From Emiliania huxleyi CCMP1516 (lineage: Eukaryota > Haptophyta > Isochrysidales > Noelaerhabdaceae): DNA of 64,000 bases. Each line of letters opens with the position of its first letter. The stretch's first letter is position 1. The stretch lies in contig NW_005199684.1 in NCBI RefSeq assembly GCF_000372725.1, positions 668,030 through 732,029 of the forward strand, written 5' to 3'. The translations under genes and the position numbers were made by a program. Below, one piece after another: positions 51,091 through 61,279 of the stretch. The notes under the pieces are model-generated. The model worked only from the letters and a program-made list of their open reading frames with translations, was not told where the DNA came from and ran no database searches.

Positions 51091-53697
51091 CTACACACTG
51101 CGGGCGTCGCTCGGCCGCACCAGCCGCAGCCGGATCCGTTTGCCCGGCGTCGGCAGCAGGCGGTGGATCTCGTCGACGCTGCGGAGCGGATTGCCGTCGA
51201 TGGCGAGCAGCACGTCGCCCTGCCGGACGCCCGCCCGCGCCGCGGGCCCGGCCGGCACGACGTTGACCGCCTGGGGGGGAGTCGAGAGTCGGGGAGGGAG
51301 GGAGGGAGGGAGGGAGGGAGGGAGGGAGGCAGGGAGGNNNNNNNNNNNNNNNNNNNNNNNNNNNNNNNNNNNNNNNNNNNNNNNNNNNNNNNNNNNNNNN
51401 NNNNNNNNNNNNNNNNNNNNNNNNNNNNNNNNNNNNNATGGGCATAAAACCGGAGAAACACCCCTTAACACCAAAGACAAGATCAAACAGCCCCACCACC
51501 GAACGAAGAGAGGGGGGGGAGAAGGCACTTGCCTGCACGGCGGTCGGCGGGTCGAACAAGTGCGCCTGTTCACACGCAGAGCTGTGAAGGGGTCCGTTGC
51601 CCGCGAGTCAAAGGACGTGCGGATCTCGGCTGCCTCTCGGCTGCATAAAGCAGCTGCCTCTCGGCTGCTAGATCAGCTGCCTCTCGGCTGCCTCTCGGTT
51701 GCCTCTCGGCTGGCTCTCGGCTGCCTCGCGGCTGCCTCTCGGCTGCCTCTCGGCTCCCTCTCGGCTGCCTCTCTGGCGCACCCGCTGGAAGAGGCGCGAG
51801 ACGGGGAAGAGCTGGCAGCCGAGCCCGAGGAAGGAGCGGCGGACATGTCCGTGGGCGAGCAGCTCAGAGACGACCCACTGCGCGGCGTGAGGTGAGGTGA
51901 GGTCGGTCTGTCTCGCTCTCTCTCGCTCTCGCTCTCTCTCGCTCTCTCTCGCTCTCGCTCTCTCTCGCTCTCGCTCTCTCTCGCTCTCCCACACACAAAC
52001 ACACACACGCGCGCGCGCACAAACATAAAGGGAGAAAGAGGGAGAGGGAGAGGGAGAGGGAGAGAGAGAGACTGCCGCGGGCTAGCAGCGCCTGCGCCGT
52101 GGCCGACGGCACCGAGAAGGACAGGTTCTGCGCTCCCTGGATGATTGCGGTGTTGATGCCGACGACGCGCGACGCCTGCAGGCTCGTCGTGACGCGTCAT
52201 GCACGTACACGTGTGCCGCGGGAGCGACGGCGCGCAGAGAGGAGACAGGGAGGAGACAGGGAGGAGACAGACAGGGAGGAGACAAGAGGGAGGCGCAGGG
52301 GTCGGCCGGTCGAGATGGGGCGAGTGGACGGGGAGATGGCGGTGCGGCGGGGGCGGGCGGAAGTGTCGCGAAAGTGTTGCGGAAGTGTCGCGAGAAAGTG
52401 TCGCGAGAAAGTGTCGCGAGAAAGTGTCGCGAGGAAGTGTCGCGGAAGTGTCCCTCACCGAGTCGACGAGCGGTCCGCCAGAGTTGCCCGGGTTGAGCGC
52501 CACGTCGGTCTGGCGGCGGGGAGGCATGCAGGCGGGGGGGGGGGGGGGGGTGAGGAGGACTCGATGCCTGGCGGCCGAGGAGAGGCCGAGGAGAGGCCGA
52601 GGAGAGGCCGAGGAGAGGCCGAGGAGAGGCCGAGGAGAGGCCGAGGAGAGGCCGAGGAGAGGCCGAGGAGAGGCCGAGGAGAGGCCGAGGAGAGGCCGAG
52701 GAGAGGCCGAGGAGAGGCCGAGGAGAGGCCCGGCTAGCCTCGCTAGGGGCGGGGGTGTGTGGCGACCCGTCCAGGAGGGGGACGTGAGGGTCTCGGAAGG
52801 GTCTCGGAAGGGTCTCGGAAGGGTCTCGGAAGGGTCTCGGAAGGGTCTCGGAAGGGTCTCGGAAGGGTCTCGGAAGGGTCCTCCCGCCTGGACCTGCACT
52901 ATGTCCTCGATGAGCCGGCCGTCCTTTGCGCGGAGCGAGCGCCCCTTGGCGGAGACGACGCCGGCCGAGACGGTCGACGCGAACCCGAGCGGGTTGCCGA
53001 TGGCCACCTGCCGCGCGCACACAGGGGGGCTGAGGTAGGAGCCCGGCCTCTTGCGCCGCACACCCGCACCTCGCAAGAGCACTCGGACCGTCCACGTAGC
53101 CGCGTGGTCCACGCAGCTGCGTGACGCGGCTGCGTGCGGCGAGCACGTGACTCGTCGAGTGCTAGAGGGAGGACGCGGAGCCCGCGTACTCCGCATCTAG
53201 GGGCCGAGCACCACGAGCTGCCCCACCCGCAGCGCCTCCGAGTCACCGAGCGTGGCAAACGGCACTGAGCCCGGCGTCTGCAGCCGGACGAGCGCAAGGT
53301 CCGTCGCCACGTCCCGCCCCACCGTCGTGCCTCGCAACACGCGGCCGTCGGTCAGCGTCACGCTCATCTCTGACGCGTCGCCGACGACGTGCGCGTTGCT
53401 CAGAAGGTAGCCGTCGGGCGTGATGATGACACCGCTGCCCTGCGAGCCGCCTGGCGCGCCCTCGCCCGGTGGCGCGCCCGGCGGCGCCACGGTAGCACCG
53501 GGCGCCGCCACCTGGATAGCCACCGTCGCCGGTCCGACCGTCTCGACGGTGCTGACGACGGTGTTTGAGTAGGCGTCAAGCGCCGCGGTGGAGAGCGGAC
53601 GCCGCAGAGCACGCAGCGGCGAGCGGACTGCAGGCAGCGACAGTCGGAGCGGCCACAGAGCGCTGCGGCCGAGGGTCGCGCCAAAGCGGGAGCGCAT
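51091..53697 (-). CDS. HtrA/DegP-type serine protease with PDZ domain, organellar
   Basis: Seven exons, all phase 0: 53697-53212, 53007-52894, 52509-52459, 52175-52092, 51877-51782, 51565-51533 and 51270-51091. The product is 347 residues. The N-terminus (MRSRFGATLGRSALWPLRLS, many Arg, no acidic residues, then RRPLSTAA) looks mitochondrial. The trypsin-like core has GSGVIITPDGYLLSNAHVV (His), TDLALVRLQ (Asp), AIGNPLGFASTVSAGVVS and TDVALNPGNSGGPLVDS (Ser), then RVVGINTAII. The PDZ domain follows: WVVSELLAHGHVRRSFLG and AARAGVRQGDVLLAIDGNPL. It degrades or refolds damaged proteins in an organelle. Introns 4 and 6 use GC donors, the other four GT. Introns hold 11- and 12-bp repeat arrays, and the assembly gap lies in intron 6, so the coding sequence is complete. 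Confidence 0.92.
51338..51437. other. Assembly gap, 100 N
   Basis: Runs of N inside HtrA intron 6, directly after a (GGGA)n tract (51292-51337). The size is probably a placeholder. Confidence 0.98.
51677..51775. repeat. 11-bp intronic minisatellite
   Basis: CTCTCGGCTGC units, about nine copies with a few substitutions, in HtrA intron 5. A looser copy set begins near 51622. Confidence 0.9.
51898..52070. repeat. Intronic CTCTCG and GA-rich tracts
   Basis: CGCTCTCTCTCGCTCT repeats, then (CA)n, (GC)n and GAGGGAGAG tracts, in HtrA intron 4. Confidence 0.85.
52370..52446. repeat. 12-bp intronic repeat
   Basis: AAGTGTCGCGAG units, about six copies, in HtrA intron 3. Confidence 0.85.
52573..52737. 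repeat. 11-bp intronic minisatellite, about 14-15 copies
   Basis: GGCCGAGGAGA at exact 11-bp spacing from 52573 to 52727 in HtrA intron 2. The complement carries CTCGG. Confidence 0.97.
52788..52879. repeat. 11-bp intronic minisatellite, eight copies
   Basis: TCTCGGAAGGG at 52791, 52802 and every 11 bp to 52868, also in HtrA intron 2 but of a different sequence from the neighbouring array. Confidence 0.97.
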
Positions 53698-53872
53698 ATC
53701 TGAGTTGGAGTTGCTGAGCGGCCCGCGTTTAGCAAGCCCTTTGTAGCCCTCGGTCGAGTCGAGTCGAGAGCGCGGCGAAGTCCGACGTGAAGTCGCGCTT
53801 TTCTCCTTCTCCGCGTTCCAGCAGGCGCGATTTTCAAACATACATTGAAAAAACGCTCCTCATCGCAAACCC

Positions 53873-53922
53873 CGTCAGCAGTCCTCCTCCGGGAATGTAC
53901 GTAAGAGCTACATACACTGAAA
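53873..53922. repeat. Block shared with 36549-36585
   Basis: CAGTCCTCCTCCGGGAATGT followed by a CGTAAGAGCTACATAC word also occurs, with two changes, upstream of the gene at 36710. Either a promoter module or a fragment of a dispersed element. Confidence 0.6.
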
Positions 53923-53940
53923 AAGTAGTAACCGTGATCT

Positions 53941-55140
53941 GTGTGGGGGCGCGGAGGGCAAACAAACGCCATCGCCGCAGCTATCGCCACCTACGAGTCC
54001 GCCCTCTCGGACTGGAAGGAGGTGTGCGAGAAGCGCACCGCCCGCGACAAAAACAAGTACTACACCGTCCGCGGCGGCTACCTGACTGAGTTCTACCCCA
54101 AGAGCGTCCCGCTCCCCGAGCCCGAGTCCCTTCCAGCTACCGACGCGATTCTCAATGGCACTTGCAAATCCACGTACCCGCGGCCGCGGGCGCTCGCTGC
54201 CATCAAGAATCACAAGGACTGGTTCGCGCACCAGGAGCTCGTCAAGGCGCGGGATGTGCACGTCAAGAACTACCCGTCCCTCGGAGACAGCGCCGTCAAC
54301 AACCGCGAAGCCGCGCGCCTCGTCTCCGCCTCAACGCCTTTCGCCGGCAAGGCCTTCGATGTCCGTGTCGACGGTACGTACGCTACCGCCCTCTCCTCCG
54401 ACACCCTCCAGGACGAGCTCCAGCGGAAGCTCGGCCTTTGGCTCTCCGCGGCGCTTCCCACCCTTCGGGTCGCGCTCGAGCGGGGCATGCCAGTCGATTT
54501 CTTCGGCGACTACCTTTACAACAAGGCCCACCACCGGCGGCCCCACGACGGCGTCCTCGCCGCCTGGGCGGACGCGATGCGCGCCCCGGCCAACGCGCCG
54601 GTTCGTGCACGGCGACAAGGAGAAACCAGAGCTCACCCGGCAGTACAATGAGGGGTACAAGACTGACCTCGCAGAACCCCACGCGGGACCGGGAGGATGC
54701 GATGAAGTAAATGAGATCAAGCTCTGGACGCCCCTCCTCAAGACCTCCTCGACGGGCGTTGGCAACGCCTCGAGTGGCGGCACGCCCGCCTCCGTCGGCC
54801 ACTCCTACGCCTTCGGCAACACCGAGGAGAAGGCCCGCCGCCTGAACATGGGCTGCAAGGCGCGCGGGCAGCCCAGCCAACCCTTCTCCCACAAGACCGG
54901 CCACGGCTACGTCAAGGCGCATCGCGGTTTCTACCACGACGCGATCTTTGTCAAGCGCAACAACTTCAACCTGCTGCTCGCCTGCTCCACGAGACGTTCG
55001 GCGGCGGCTTCTCGCCCACCGCCGTTCTCAAGCTGCGCCGCCTCGCGCGCAAAGTCGCGCGCGGCAGCGTTGACCGCACGGCCTACTCGCCCAAAAGTAC
55101 TCGCTCTCTTTTATGTCCCACCATGCAGAGCGCATCTCTC
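53941..55140 (+). pseudogene. Unknown conserved-looking ORF with at least two frameshifts
   Basis: The frame from 53941 reads well to about 54600: YESALSDWKEVCEKRTARDK, GGYLTEFYPKSVPLPEPESL, HVKNYPSLGDSAVNNREAAR, MPVDFFGDYLYNKAHH. It continues in the next frame (FVHGDKEKPELTRQYNEGYK, then HSYAFGNTEEKARRLNMGCK and GHGYVKAHRGFYHDAIF) to about 54985, then in a third frame (LLHETFGGGFSPTAVLKLRR, LARKVARGSVDRTAY). All three pieces have amino-acid usage of a real protein, so this is one gene with indels. I do not recognise the family; the charged, helical character would suit a gene carried by a mobile element. Assembly error is possible. Confidence 0.5.
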
Positions 55141-55465
55141 TCTCTGTTGTGCGAGGCGTGAACCGCGCCATTCGCTCTCACCTGGCAACCCTGTCTGCAC
55201 GTCTCGCGCGCGCGTGAACAGGGCTCCAGGCCCCAAATTACGTGTGAGTGTTAGAGTTGTTTGGTATTGCTAAAAATCTCGGAGGGCTTGTTGGCGAGCC
55301 AAAATGGTGATGTCCGAGGCGCTGCGCTAGGCTCAGAGCGAGTTCGCGCTGATGGCGCGTGTGTTGCGAGCCTGCGAGAGATTGCGCTGCGATGAAAAGA
55401 ACAAATCCAAACTCCTTACTTCAGCTGGTATGTCGGCTGTCGGGCCTCTCTGCTCTGCGCCCCGT
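55141..55465. other. Intergenic with repeat module
   Basis: GTGTGAGTGTTAGAGTTGTT with CTAAAAATCTC at 55242-55282 is the dispersed module also seen at 19301 and 35741. No gene recognised. Confidence 0.5.
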
Positions 55466-55549
55466 GGCCGCATCGGCCGCCGCATCGGCCGCCGCATCGG
55501 CCGCCGCATCGGCCGCCGCATCGGCCGCCGCATCGGCCGCCGCATCGGC
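55466..55549. repeat. 12-bp tandem repeat, about seven copies
   Basis: GGCCGCCGCATC units, exact 12-bp period. In-frame translations (Arg/Ile or Ala/Ser repeats) are artefacts of the array. Confidence 0.95.
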
Positions 55550-55838
55550 TGAAAGACATTTCACCCCTCGGGCTGTTGTTGCAGACAGAAAAAGAATGAG
55601 AGTCGTGATCTCTTGTTGGTTTTCTAAAATCTCTCTCTCTCAGAAAAACAAATTTGGCGCGCGTGCGCGCAAGGTCTGCTAGTTCTTTTAAGGGTCCTAC
55701 GACCCGAGGGATTTTAAGGAGAGGAGTGTGGTGCTACCGCTTGGCTGCATTCTTTTACTTGGCTTCAAATTCTTTAAAAAACCGGGACAAGTTGGGAGGC
55801 GCGAGTGGCGCTGCCGCCGGCGCTTTCGATCCTTGCTG

Positions 55839-56364
55839 ATGGGCGGTGGGTCGTCCAAGGAGCTGGCAGCTGCTGAAGTGTGGCCTCCGGGCTGGTGCGC
55901 CGCCTCCGCTCCTGCCGCGTCCACCGGCGCCTTCGCGCGTCCCATCGCCCTGTGGAGCGCAGCTCACCCGCGCTCGTTGCGTGCGCAGGCTGGAGATTCC
56001 AGAGGGGCCGCGCCTGATTGCGCGGACCGCGATCCTCACCATTTCGAGCATGACTCCCGACGAGTTTTGCGCGATGAGCGGCGCACCATACTGCATACCG
56101 GCGGATCAGTGGGACTTTGCGGAGTTCCACGCTGCCGCGGCCGCCGCCGTGCAGGAGGACGCGAAGATCAACAAACTGACGTATGCGTGCGTGCCGCGGC
56201 GAATGGACGAGAGCGACTTCTGGCGGCTCTACTTCAGCAAGGTGCTCTACATTCTCGACTCGGTCAAGCAGCATGGCACCTACCCTCCGCCGGTGGCGGA
56301 GCCGAGCGCCGCGCCGCCACCGCAGCAGCCTAGCGAGGAGGACAGGGGCTGCCTGGTCCAATGA
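55839..56364 (+). CDS. BSD-domain protein with N-myristoylation motif
   Basis: Two exons, 55839-55879 and 55989-56364, joined by a 109-bp GT-AG intron in phase 2, give 138 residues. The start MGGGSSKELAAAE is a good N-myristoylation signal (Gly2, Ser6). The C-terminal half has the BSD pattern KINKLTYACVPRRMDESDFW followed by RLYFSKVLYILDSV, including the conserved Phe-Trp pair and the YF after it. The upstream helix TPDEFCAMSGAPYC completes a small helical bundle. A Pro-rich tail ends in CLVQ, a possible prenylation-like Cys box. BSD proteins include TFIIH subunits and membrane-associated synapse-associated-protein homologues; the lipid signal favours the membrane type. Exon 1 is inferred from phase and motif. 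Confidence 0.7.
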
Positions 56365-57273
56365 CACGCCCGTTGTGCGTGCGCCGGCCCCCAAGGCCGC
56401 GGGGAGGGTGCGGAGGCGCGCGTCCAGGCCGCCCTTTTGCGCCACCCTCTGCCCACGCGAGTGCAGTGCATATTTAGTCTCTCCGGGCACAACGCTCTCT
56501 CAACGAGCGACGCTGTGGCGGCGGCGCAAGCGAGTGGCCATCCGACGTCTCTTGATCACCGTCCAAAAGGTTTTATACCGAGTATCGGAGCGACACGCCC
56601 CACAGGCACAGCGAGCCACAACAGAGATCATACGTCTGTGGTCTGTGGCGTCGTGTGCGGTGTGCCGGGGTGTGGGCACACACGCACGGTCACGCCCACA
56701 CATTTGGGTTTCATACATCTTACATGGGAAGTCGGGACACGTCCCCGGACCCCGCGCGCGCGGACAGTTCCCAGCTGCCGGTCACGTGCGTCCGAGATCA
56801 GCACACTTGTCGGCACGCGCACAGTTCGCGAGTAGACACAAGACATGGCACATGCTCGAGGACCTGCAGAGCGGACGATCCGATTTGCCACCGCAGCGTC
56901 TTGCCCTCCGCGGCCGTGGGTGCGGCCGCGGGAGCAGCCGGCTGTGGGTCTTCTGCCATGGTTTGCCAAGCTTCTCGCCAGGTCAGTCGAGGTTAGTCGA
57001 TCTCGGAAGAAGAGTCGATACCCTTCTCACCCAAAACGCGCGTTTCTTTTCGGTGCAGCTGCCGCCTGTTTTGCTGCGCGATCCAGTTAAGGCTGAGCAG
57101 CGTATGCGAGAGCAGCTTAGCGGGCGGGTCCAGCAGCCGAAGACAGCTCACAAAGGGGCCGCATTGTGGTTGACGGTGGCGAGACTACTTGCCGTCAACG
57201 AGCGCCATCTCAGACTCAGTAACAGTGCCCTGCACTCGTACACGGGACGCCCGTTGATGCAGCCAGCTTGGTC
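56365..57273. other. Intergenic between convergent genes; right part duplicated
   Basis: No gene recognised. From 57026 onward the sequence is one arm of the inverted duplication with 63386-64000. TGGCACATGCTC at 56845 is close to 50717 (shared GACATGGCACATGCTC). Confidence 0.6.
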
Positions 57274-57629
57274 CTAACTCCCGTAGTACACACCTAGCAC
57301 GACTGCGTATACGATAGGGTACAGCCACCTCGAAGCCACATCGAGGTGTTGGTCGCGCAAGAGCATCTGCCCGCTGGTCCCCACGAGCAACCGCTGCGGG
57401 CTCAGACGCTGCAGGCATGAAAGTGCCGGGAAGCTGCTGGGGGGAAGGTGTCGCAGCGTTTGCTCGCGCTTTGTGCCGGAGCCCGCCGTGCCGACGCCAG
57501 CAGCTGCTCCCTCGGCGCGTGCCTTCTCCTCGGCGCCGTCGATGCGCTTCTCCAGCCGCATTAGCCAGTTGGCGACGGCATACTCCAGAATCGCAAAGAA
57601 GACAAAACCTTTGAGGAAGAGAGCGGGTG
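57026..57629. repeat. Inverted segmental duplication, left arm
   Basis: Covers the last exon, the 3' flank and the very 3' end of the intron of the channel gene. It matches 63386-64000 in reverse complement at nearly full identity (differences include an 8-bp insertion, a 1-bp change in the CTTTC run and a 4-bp TTAC duplication in the right arm). The right arm leaves the window at 64000, so the length is a minimum. Confidence 0.9.
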
Positions 57630-58906
57630 AGAAGTGAGGGAGCAAGGAACGGAGTGTGTGAGGTGGTGCACCAACCTTGCGACGCGGTCATGAGGCCAAG
57701 TAGGCGCACGTAGTACGAGAGCTTGGGCAAGGACGCACTGACCATGCTGTTCAAGTTGGAGAGCGTGAGGTAGCAAATCAGCGTCATTGCGACGCGGGCG
57801 GGCACCGCCGTGCGTGAGATGAAGAAGGACAACCACGAGATAGCCACGAGCAGGATGGTCGGCCGCACGACGTTGTTGGCATACCATGCGCTCCGCCGCT
57901 CAAACGTGAAGACGAGCTCGACATAGTCCTTGCTCGAAGCGAAGAGGCGACCAGCGAGGCCGGTGCCGTTGCGCCCGCGGATCTCGGTGCACTCCCATTC
58001 AGTCGAACTCATTAAATGGTGCATCTGCGGCGTGTTGTACACGTTGCGCTCGTAATAGGCTGCGTCGCCGCCAGCAATGTCCCCGAGCGCCAGCGTCATC
58101 CGCGAGTGTTCGTCGGCCGCCACCAGCCGCACGTAGCACTCCTGTGTGTCCCAGGGCATCTCCGAGAAGTCCATGCCACACTTGACGTCAAACGAGGCCC
58201 GATACGAGTACCAGACGGCACCGGTGCTGTAGATGAAGAACTGCTCGTCGCGCGCGCGGAACTCCTCGGCATTCGGGTGCGCGTTGTCCACGATCACGGG
58301 CGGTACCCACACTCCCGAGCTCTCCGCCTGAATTACGTAGAGGGGGAGCATCGGCGGCCAGATCACCGTCCGGTCGAGGAAGGTGTACGCGCCTCGCTCA
58401 ACGAGGCACGAGGGGTCAAATCGCAATCGCGTATCCTGCCATGCGAAACTGACCTGGAGCTCCACAGTCACCCGTTGCTGCCGCGTGTCCAGCACTCCTA
58501 TCTGCTGAGGCACCAGCGGCAGCGCTACCACCGTGGGCGTGTCGTGCGGTGGCGGTCGGACGTGGCGGTCGTATGACGGAGCGCCAGCAACCAGCTGGTC
58601 GAACTCCTTGAAGGAGGCGGGGCAGGGGAGCGGGGAGCAGCAGGCAAAGGGCACGCACGGCGCGCAAGCACTGGAAGCACTGGTTTCCTGCAGCGGGCCG
58701 CAGCAGGCCAGGCACTCAGGCTGCGACGCTGTGATGTCAGCCACAAAGGGCTCGGGCGGGCAGGTGCCGAAGGGCGCGGAAGGCAGGGTGGTGTTATCGG
58801 CAACGCTGTTGTTGGAGACACTGTCGGACGCTGGCGCGGGCGCGGATGTCCGTGCACGTTGGCCACGGGGCAGGGGCACGGCGCTTATCAGGGCAGCGGC
58901 AAACAT
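57274..58906 (-). CDS. Cys-loop (pentameric) ligand-gated ion channel subunit
   Basis: Exons 58906-57676 and 57608-57274 join in phase 1 across a 67-bp GT-AG intron (SQ, then GFVFFAILEY), giving about 521 residues. A signal-like N-terminus and a Cys-rich pre-domain (CLACCGP, CAPCVPFACC) precede the ligand-binding domain. The Cys-loop is canonical: CGMDFSEMPWDTQEC, 13 residues between the cysteines with the F-P pair. M1 is VRPTILLVAISWLSFFIS, M2 VAMTLICYLTLSNLNSMVSA, M3 spans the intron, and M4 is WLYPIVYAVVLGVYYGS at the very C-terminus. The M2 border residues do not give a sure cation or anion choice. Such receptors are rare outside animals and bacteria. The last exon is duplicated in inverted orientation at 63386-64000. 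Confidence 0.9.
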
Positions 58907-59390
58907 GACACCGCCTGGGATGTCGAATGTTTGGAGCGCGCTGGCCTATGAAGCAGAGCACCACGGCGCGCGTACCGAGAGGGCAGGGGGCGGAAACGAG
59001 GGCGTTTTCCGCGCCGCGTTTCGCGTGTCCCCTGCTGCTGTGGTGGCATCGCCGTTGGCTTCCTCTCTCCCCCTTTCCTCCCTGCCCCTCTCCAGTTGTC
59101 TCTTGTTTTGGGACGACAGAGCCGTTGTATACGGTAAATGTGACTTGTTGTCTCTCACACGTCTTGACGAATGTAGAGGGAAGACAGCGCCCCAAAATCC
59201 ACCAGTGTGCGACACTCGGAGACTCAATGCTAGGTGCGTAGACGTGCGGAGAGAGCCCCACCGCGTGCCACCGCCAGCGAGCCTGGGCAGGGAGCGGGGC
59301 ACGTAGTATAGGATGACCACGTGTCAAAGAAGCACTCCTGCATGCATCCTCGTGCTCCGAACCATGGCAGCGCGCGCCTGTCCGTGGCCG
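58907..59390. other. Intergenic
   Basis: Upstream of the channel gene and downstream of the zinc-protein gene. No motif recognised. Confidence 0.5.
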
Positions 59391-60971
59391 TCAGTCGAAC
59401 ATAGCTTGCAGGCGCCGCGCCACCTGGTGGTCGTTGTTGATTTGCTGCAGCCTGCGCTGTTCCTCGCGGTGCATCCTTTGCGCTGTCGATGCATCGCGAT
59501 CCAGCAGGAGATCTCCGACCTGACCGGCGCGGACGAGTCGCCCCGCCCGTCGGCCAGGCAAGGGGCGGAGAGGCGCGCCTCTCAAGGGGCGTCGGCCGCT
59601 GCCAGCGGAGAGGCGCGCGGCCAGGCAAGGGGCGGAGCCGTCAAGCGCGCAGCGGCCGTGCCGCCCGGCTGGCAGGGCCGAAAAGGGAGACCCACCCCCT
59701 CCCGACGCGGGTGGGCCGCGCTCGCCCGACGCAAAGTCGAGTGAATCGACTGCGTCCTCCAGCACATTGCCGTCCCAGGCCGGCCACTGACTAATGTCGG
59801 CAGCAAACCATCCGCAGCGCGGGCACGCATTGCCGTTGTACGCATCGTGCCGGTGGGTGGTCAGCGCTGAGCACGCAAAGTGCTCGATCGGCCCGTAGCG
59901 ACACTGGCCACACATGCGGGCCCCTGGGATCGAGGCGCGTAGCTGCTGGGCAAGCAGTGTCCTGTTGACCCCCTTCGAGCTCTGCTGCAAGCGGTTGGCC
60001 ATGTCCCGCACGGTCTCCATCAGCCGCTCGTTCATCTCAAGGAACAAACGGCGGCGAATTTCGGCCATCCTCTGGCGGTCGAAAGCTTTGTAGTCATCGG
60101 GACTTAGCAGCAACGCAACAGACTGGTTGTCGAAGCTTGCTGTGCAGCCGCCGGCTGCATCCGGATGGCACACGCACGGGATGCAACCATTGTGCTGCTG
60201 CATCAGAGCTGTGGGGCCACGCGCCAAGCATTCCTGGGCATGACCACGAAAGCAGTCCCCGCATATACCGTGCCGAGTGGAGGTGGAGCTGCAGAACACC
60301 ACTGCCACGTCACTGAAGCAAACGCAGCACTGCTCAGCCTCGGCTTTGGCCGGCGGGAGGCTGAGGGTCGACTCATCGGCGTCTGCCTCGTCGGCGTCTG
60401 CCTGCTGCTGCGGTTGCCTAGCGTCCTCGCTCGCACCTGATGTGCCCGCTGGCTCCGGGAGGCGTGGTGCGCACGGGGTGGGCACGAGCTCGAGCTCGAG
60501 CTCGGTCCCGTCGGGAGGGGCGGTCGGGAGGGGCCTCATCACCGCCTCGGTCATCACCTCCGCCATCTTCTTTGCTATCGACCCCGCCGTCTCCCCCGCC
60601 GCCCTCGCTGCCGCTGCCCTCGCCGCAGCGAACCTACCTGCCGCCGTCGAAGCCGCCTCCCAGCCGAAGGCTCGCGATGCGGCTATCATGCCTGCAGCAT
60701 CCGGTGTCGCCGTCCCCTCGGTCGGAACGTTCATGGCCAGCTCCTCGGTCGGAACGAAACGACCAATCCGCGTGCGGCCGCGGTGAGGCGGCACTTGCGT
60801 CTGTTGCTCTGCACTGGCGAGTAGCCCTCGGTCTGCACTCGTGCCGGTCTGCGACTCCGGCTCCGGCTCCAGCTCCGGCACGCTGCACGTACAAGCCACG
60901 TGCTTGTGCGCCATGCGCCACCTATCGCACCAGCAGTAGGGGCACTCCCCAAAGCCCGTGTTTGGCGCCAT
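59391..60971 (-). CDS. RING/IBR-like zinc-binding protein, putative E3 ligase
   Basis: The frame is open from 61148, but the Met at MAPNTGFGECPYC (about 60971) fits better as start since it precedes the first zinc motif (CPYCWCD, then ACTC). After a disordered Ala-rich region with a helix (KKMAEVMTEAVM) comes a RING-like set: CCVCFSDVAVVFC, HGICGDCF; then CIPCVCHPDAAGGC followed by LLLSPDDYKAFDR, which resembles the IBR layout of RBR ligases; then CGQCRYGPIEHFACSALTTH and NACPRCGWF, a further pair of zinc knuckles. The C-terminus ends REEQRRLQQINNDHQVARRL. This domain order suggests a ubiquitin ligase of RBR type; the catalytic Cys cannot be identified. A 19-bp unit GGCCAGGCAAGGGGCGGAG is repeated at 59555 and 59619 in the 3' coding part. 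Confidence 0.65.
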   Translation of the reverse strand: MAPNTGFGECPYCWCDRWRMAHKHVACTCSVPELEPEPESQTGTSADRGLLASAEQQTQVPPHRGRTRIGRFVPTEELAMNVPTEGTATPDAAGMIAASRAFGWEAASTAAGRFAAARAAAARAAGETAGSIAKKMAEVMTEAVMRPLPTAPPDGTELELELVPTPCAPRLPEPAGTSGASEDARQPQQQADADEADADESTLSLPPAKAEAEQCCVCFSDVAVVFCSSTSTRHGICGDCFRGHAQECLARGPTALMQQHNGCIPCVCHPDAAGGCTASFDNQSVALLLSPDDYKAFDRQRMAEIRRRLFLEMNERLMETVRDMANRLQQSSKGVNRTLLAQQLRASIPGARMCGQCRYGPIEHFACSALTTHRHDAYNGNACPRCGWFAADISQWPAWDGNVLEDAVDSLDFASGERGPPASGGGGSPFSALPAGRHGRCALDGSAPCLAARLSAGSGRRPLRGAPLRPLPGRRAGRLVRAGQVGDLLLDRDASTAQRMHREEQRRLQQINNDHQVARRLQAMFD

Positions 60972-61279
60972 CGCGTTCGACCTCGCCTCGGCCCGCGCCC
61001 ACACCGCGCCTGTGCTGGCGCATAGGCGACGTGGTAGGATGCTAGGACGCGTCCGGCGCCGATTTTGATTGGAAATTTTCGGGCCGGCCACTGCACGCTC
61101 TGTGCACGGAATAGGGACAGAGAATTTCTGTTTCCCAGCGAATCCCACCCGTCATCAGGGCGGCCCTCCTCCTCCGCAGAGACCACGTCCCCAGCTGGCT
61201 GCTGGGTTAGAGCCTTCTTCGTCTTAGTCGGCCGGTGAGGGATGTCGGCTGAACCAAACCTTTGATAAATTGCAAGTCG
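60972..61279. other. Intergenic upstream of the zinc-protein gene
   Basis: The zinc-protein frame continues open to 61148, so an upstream start is possible. No other feature. Confidence 0.5.

Noticed and set aside
55466..55549. Arg/Ile-repeat or Ala/Ser-repeat protein
   Set aside because: A 12-bp tandem repeat, open in every frame by its composition alone.
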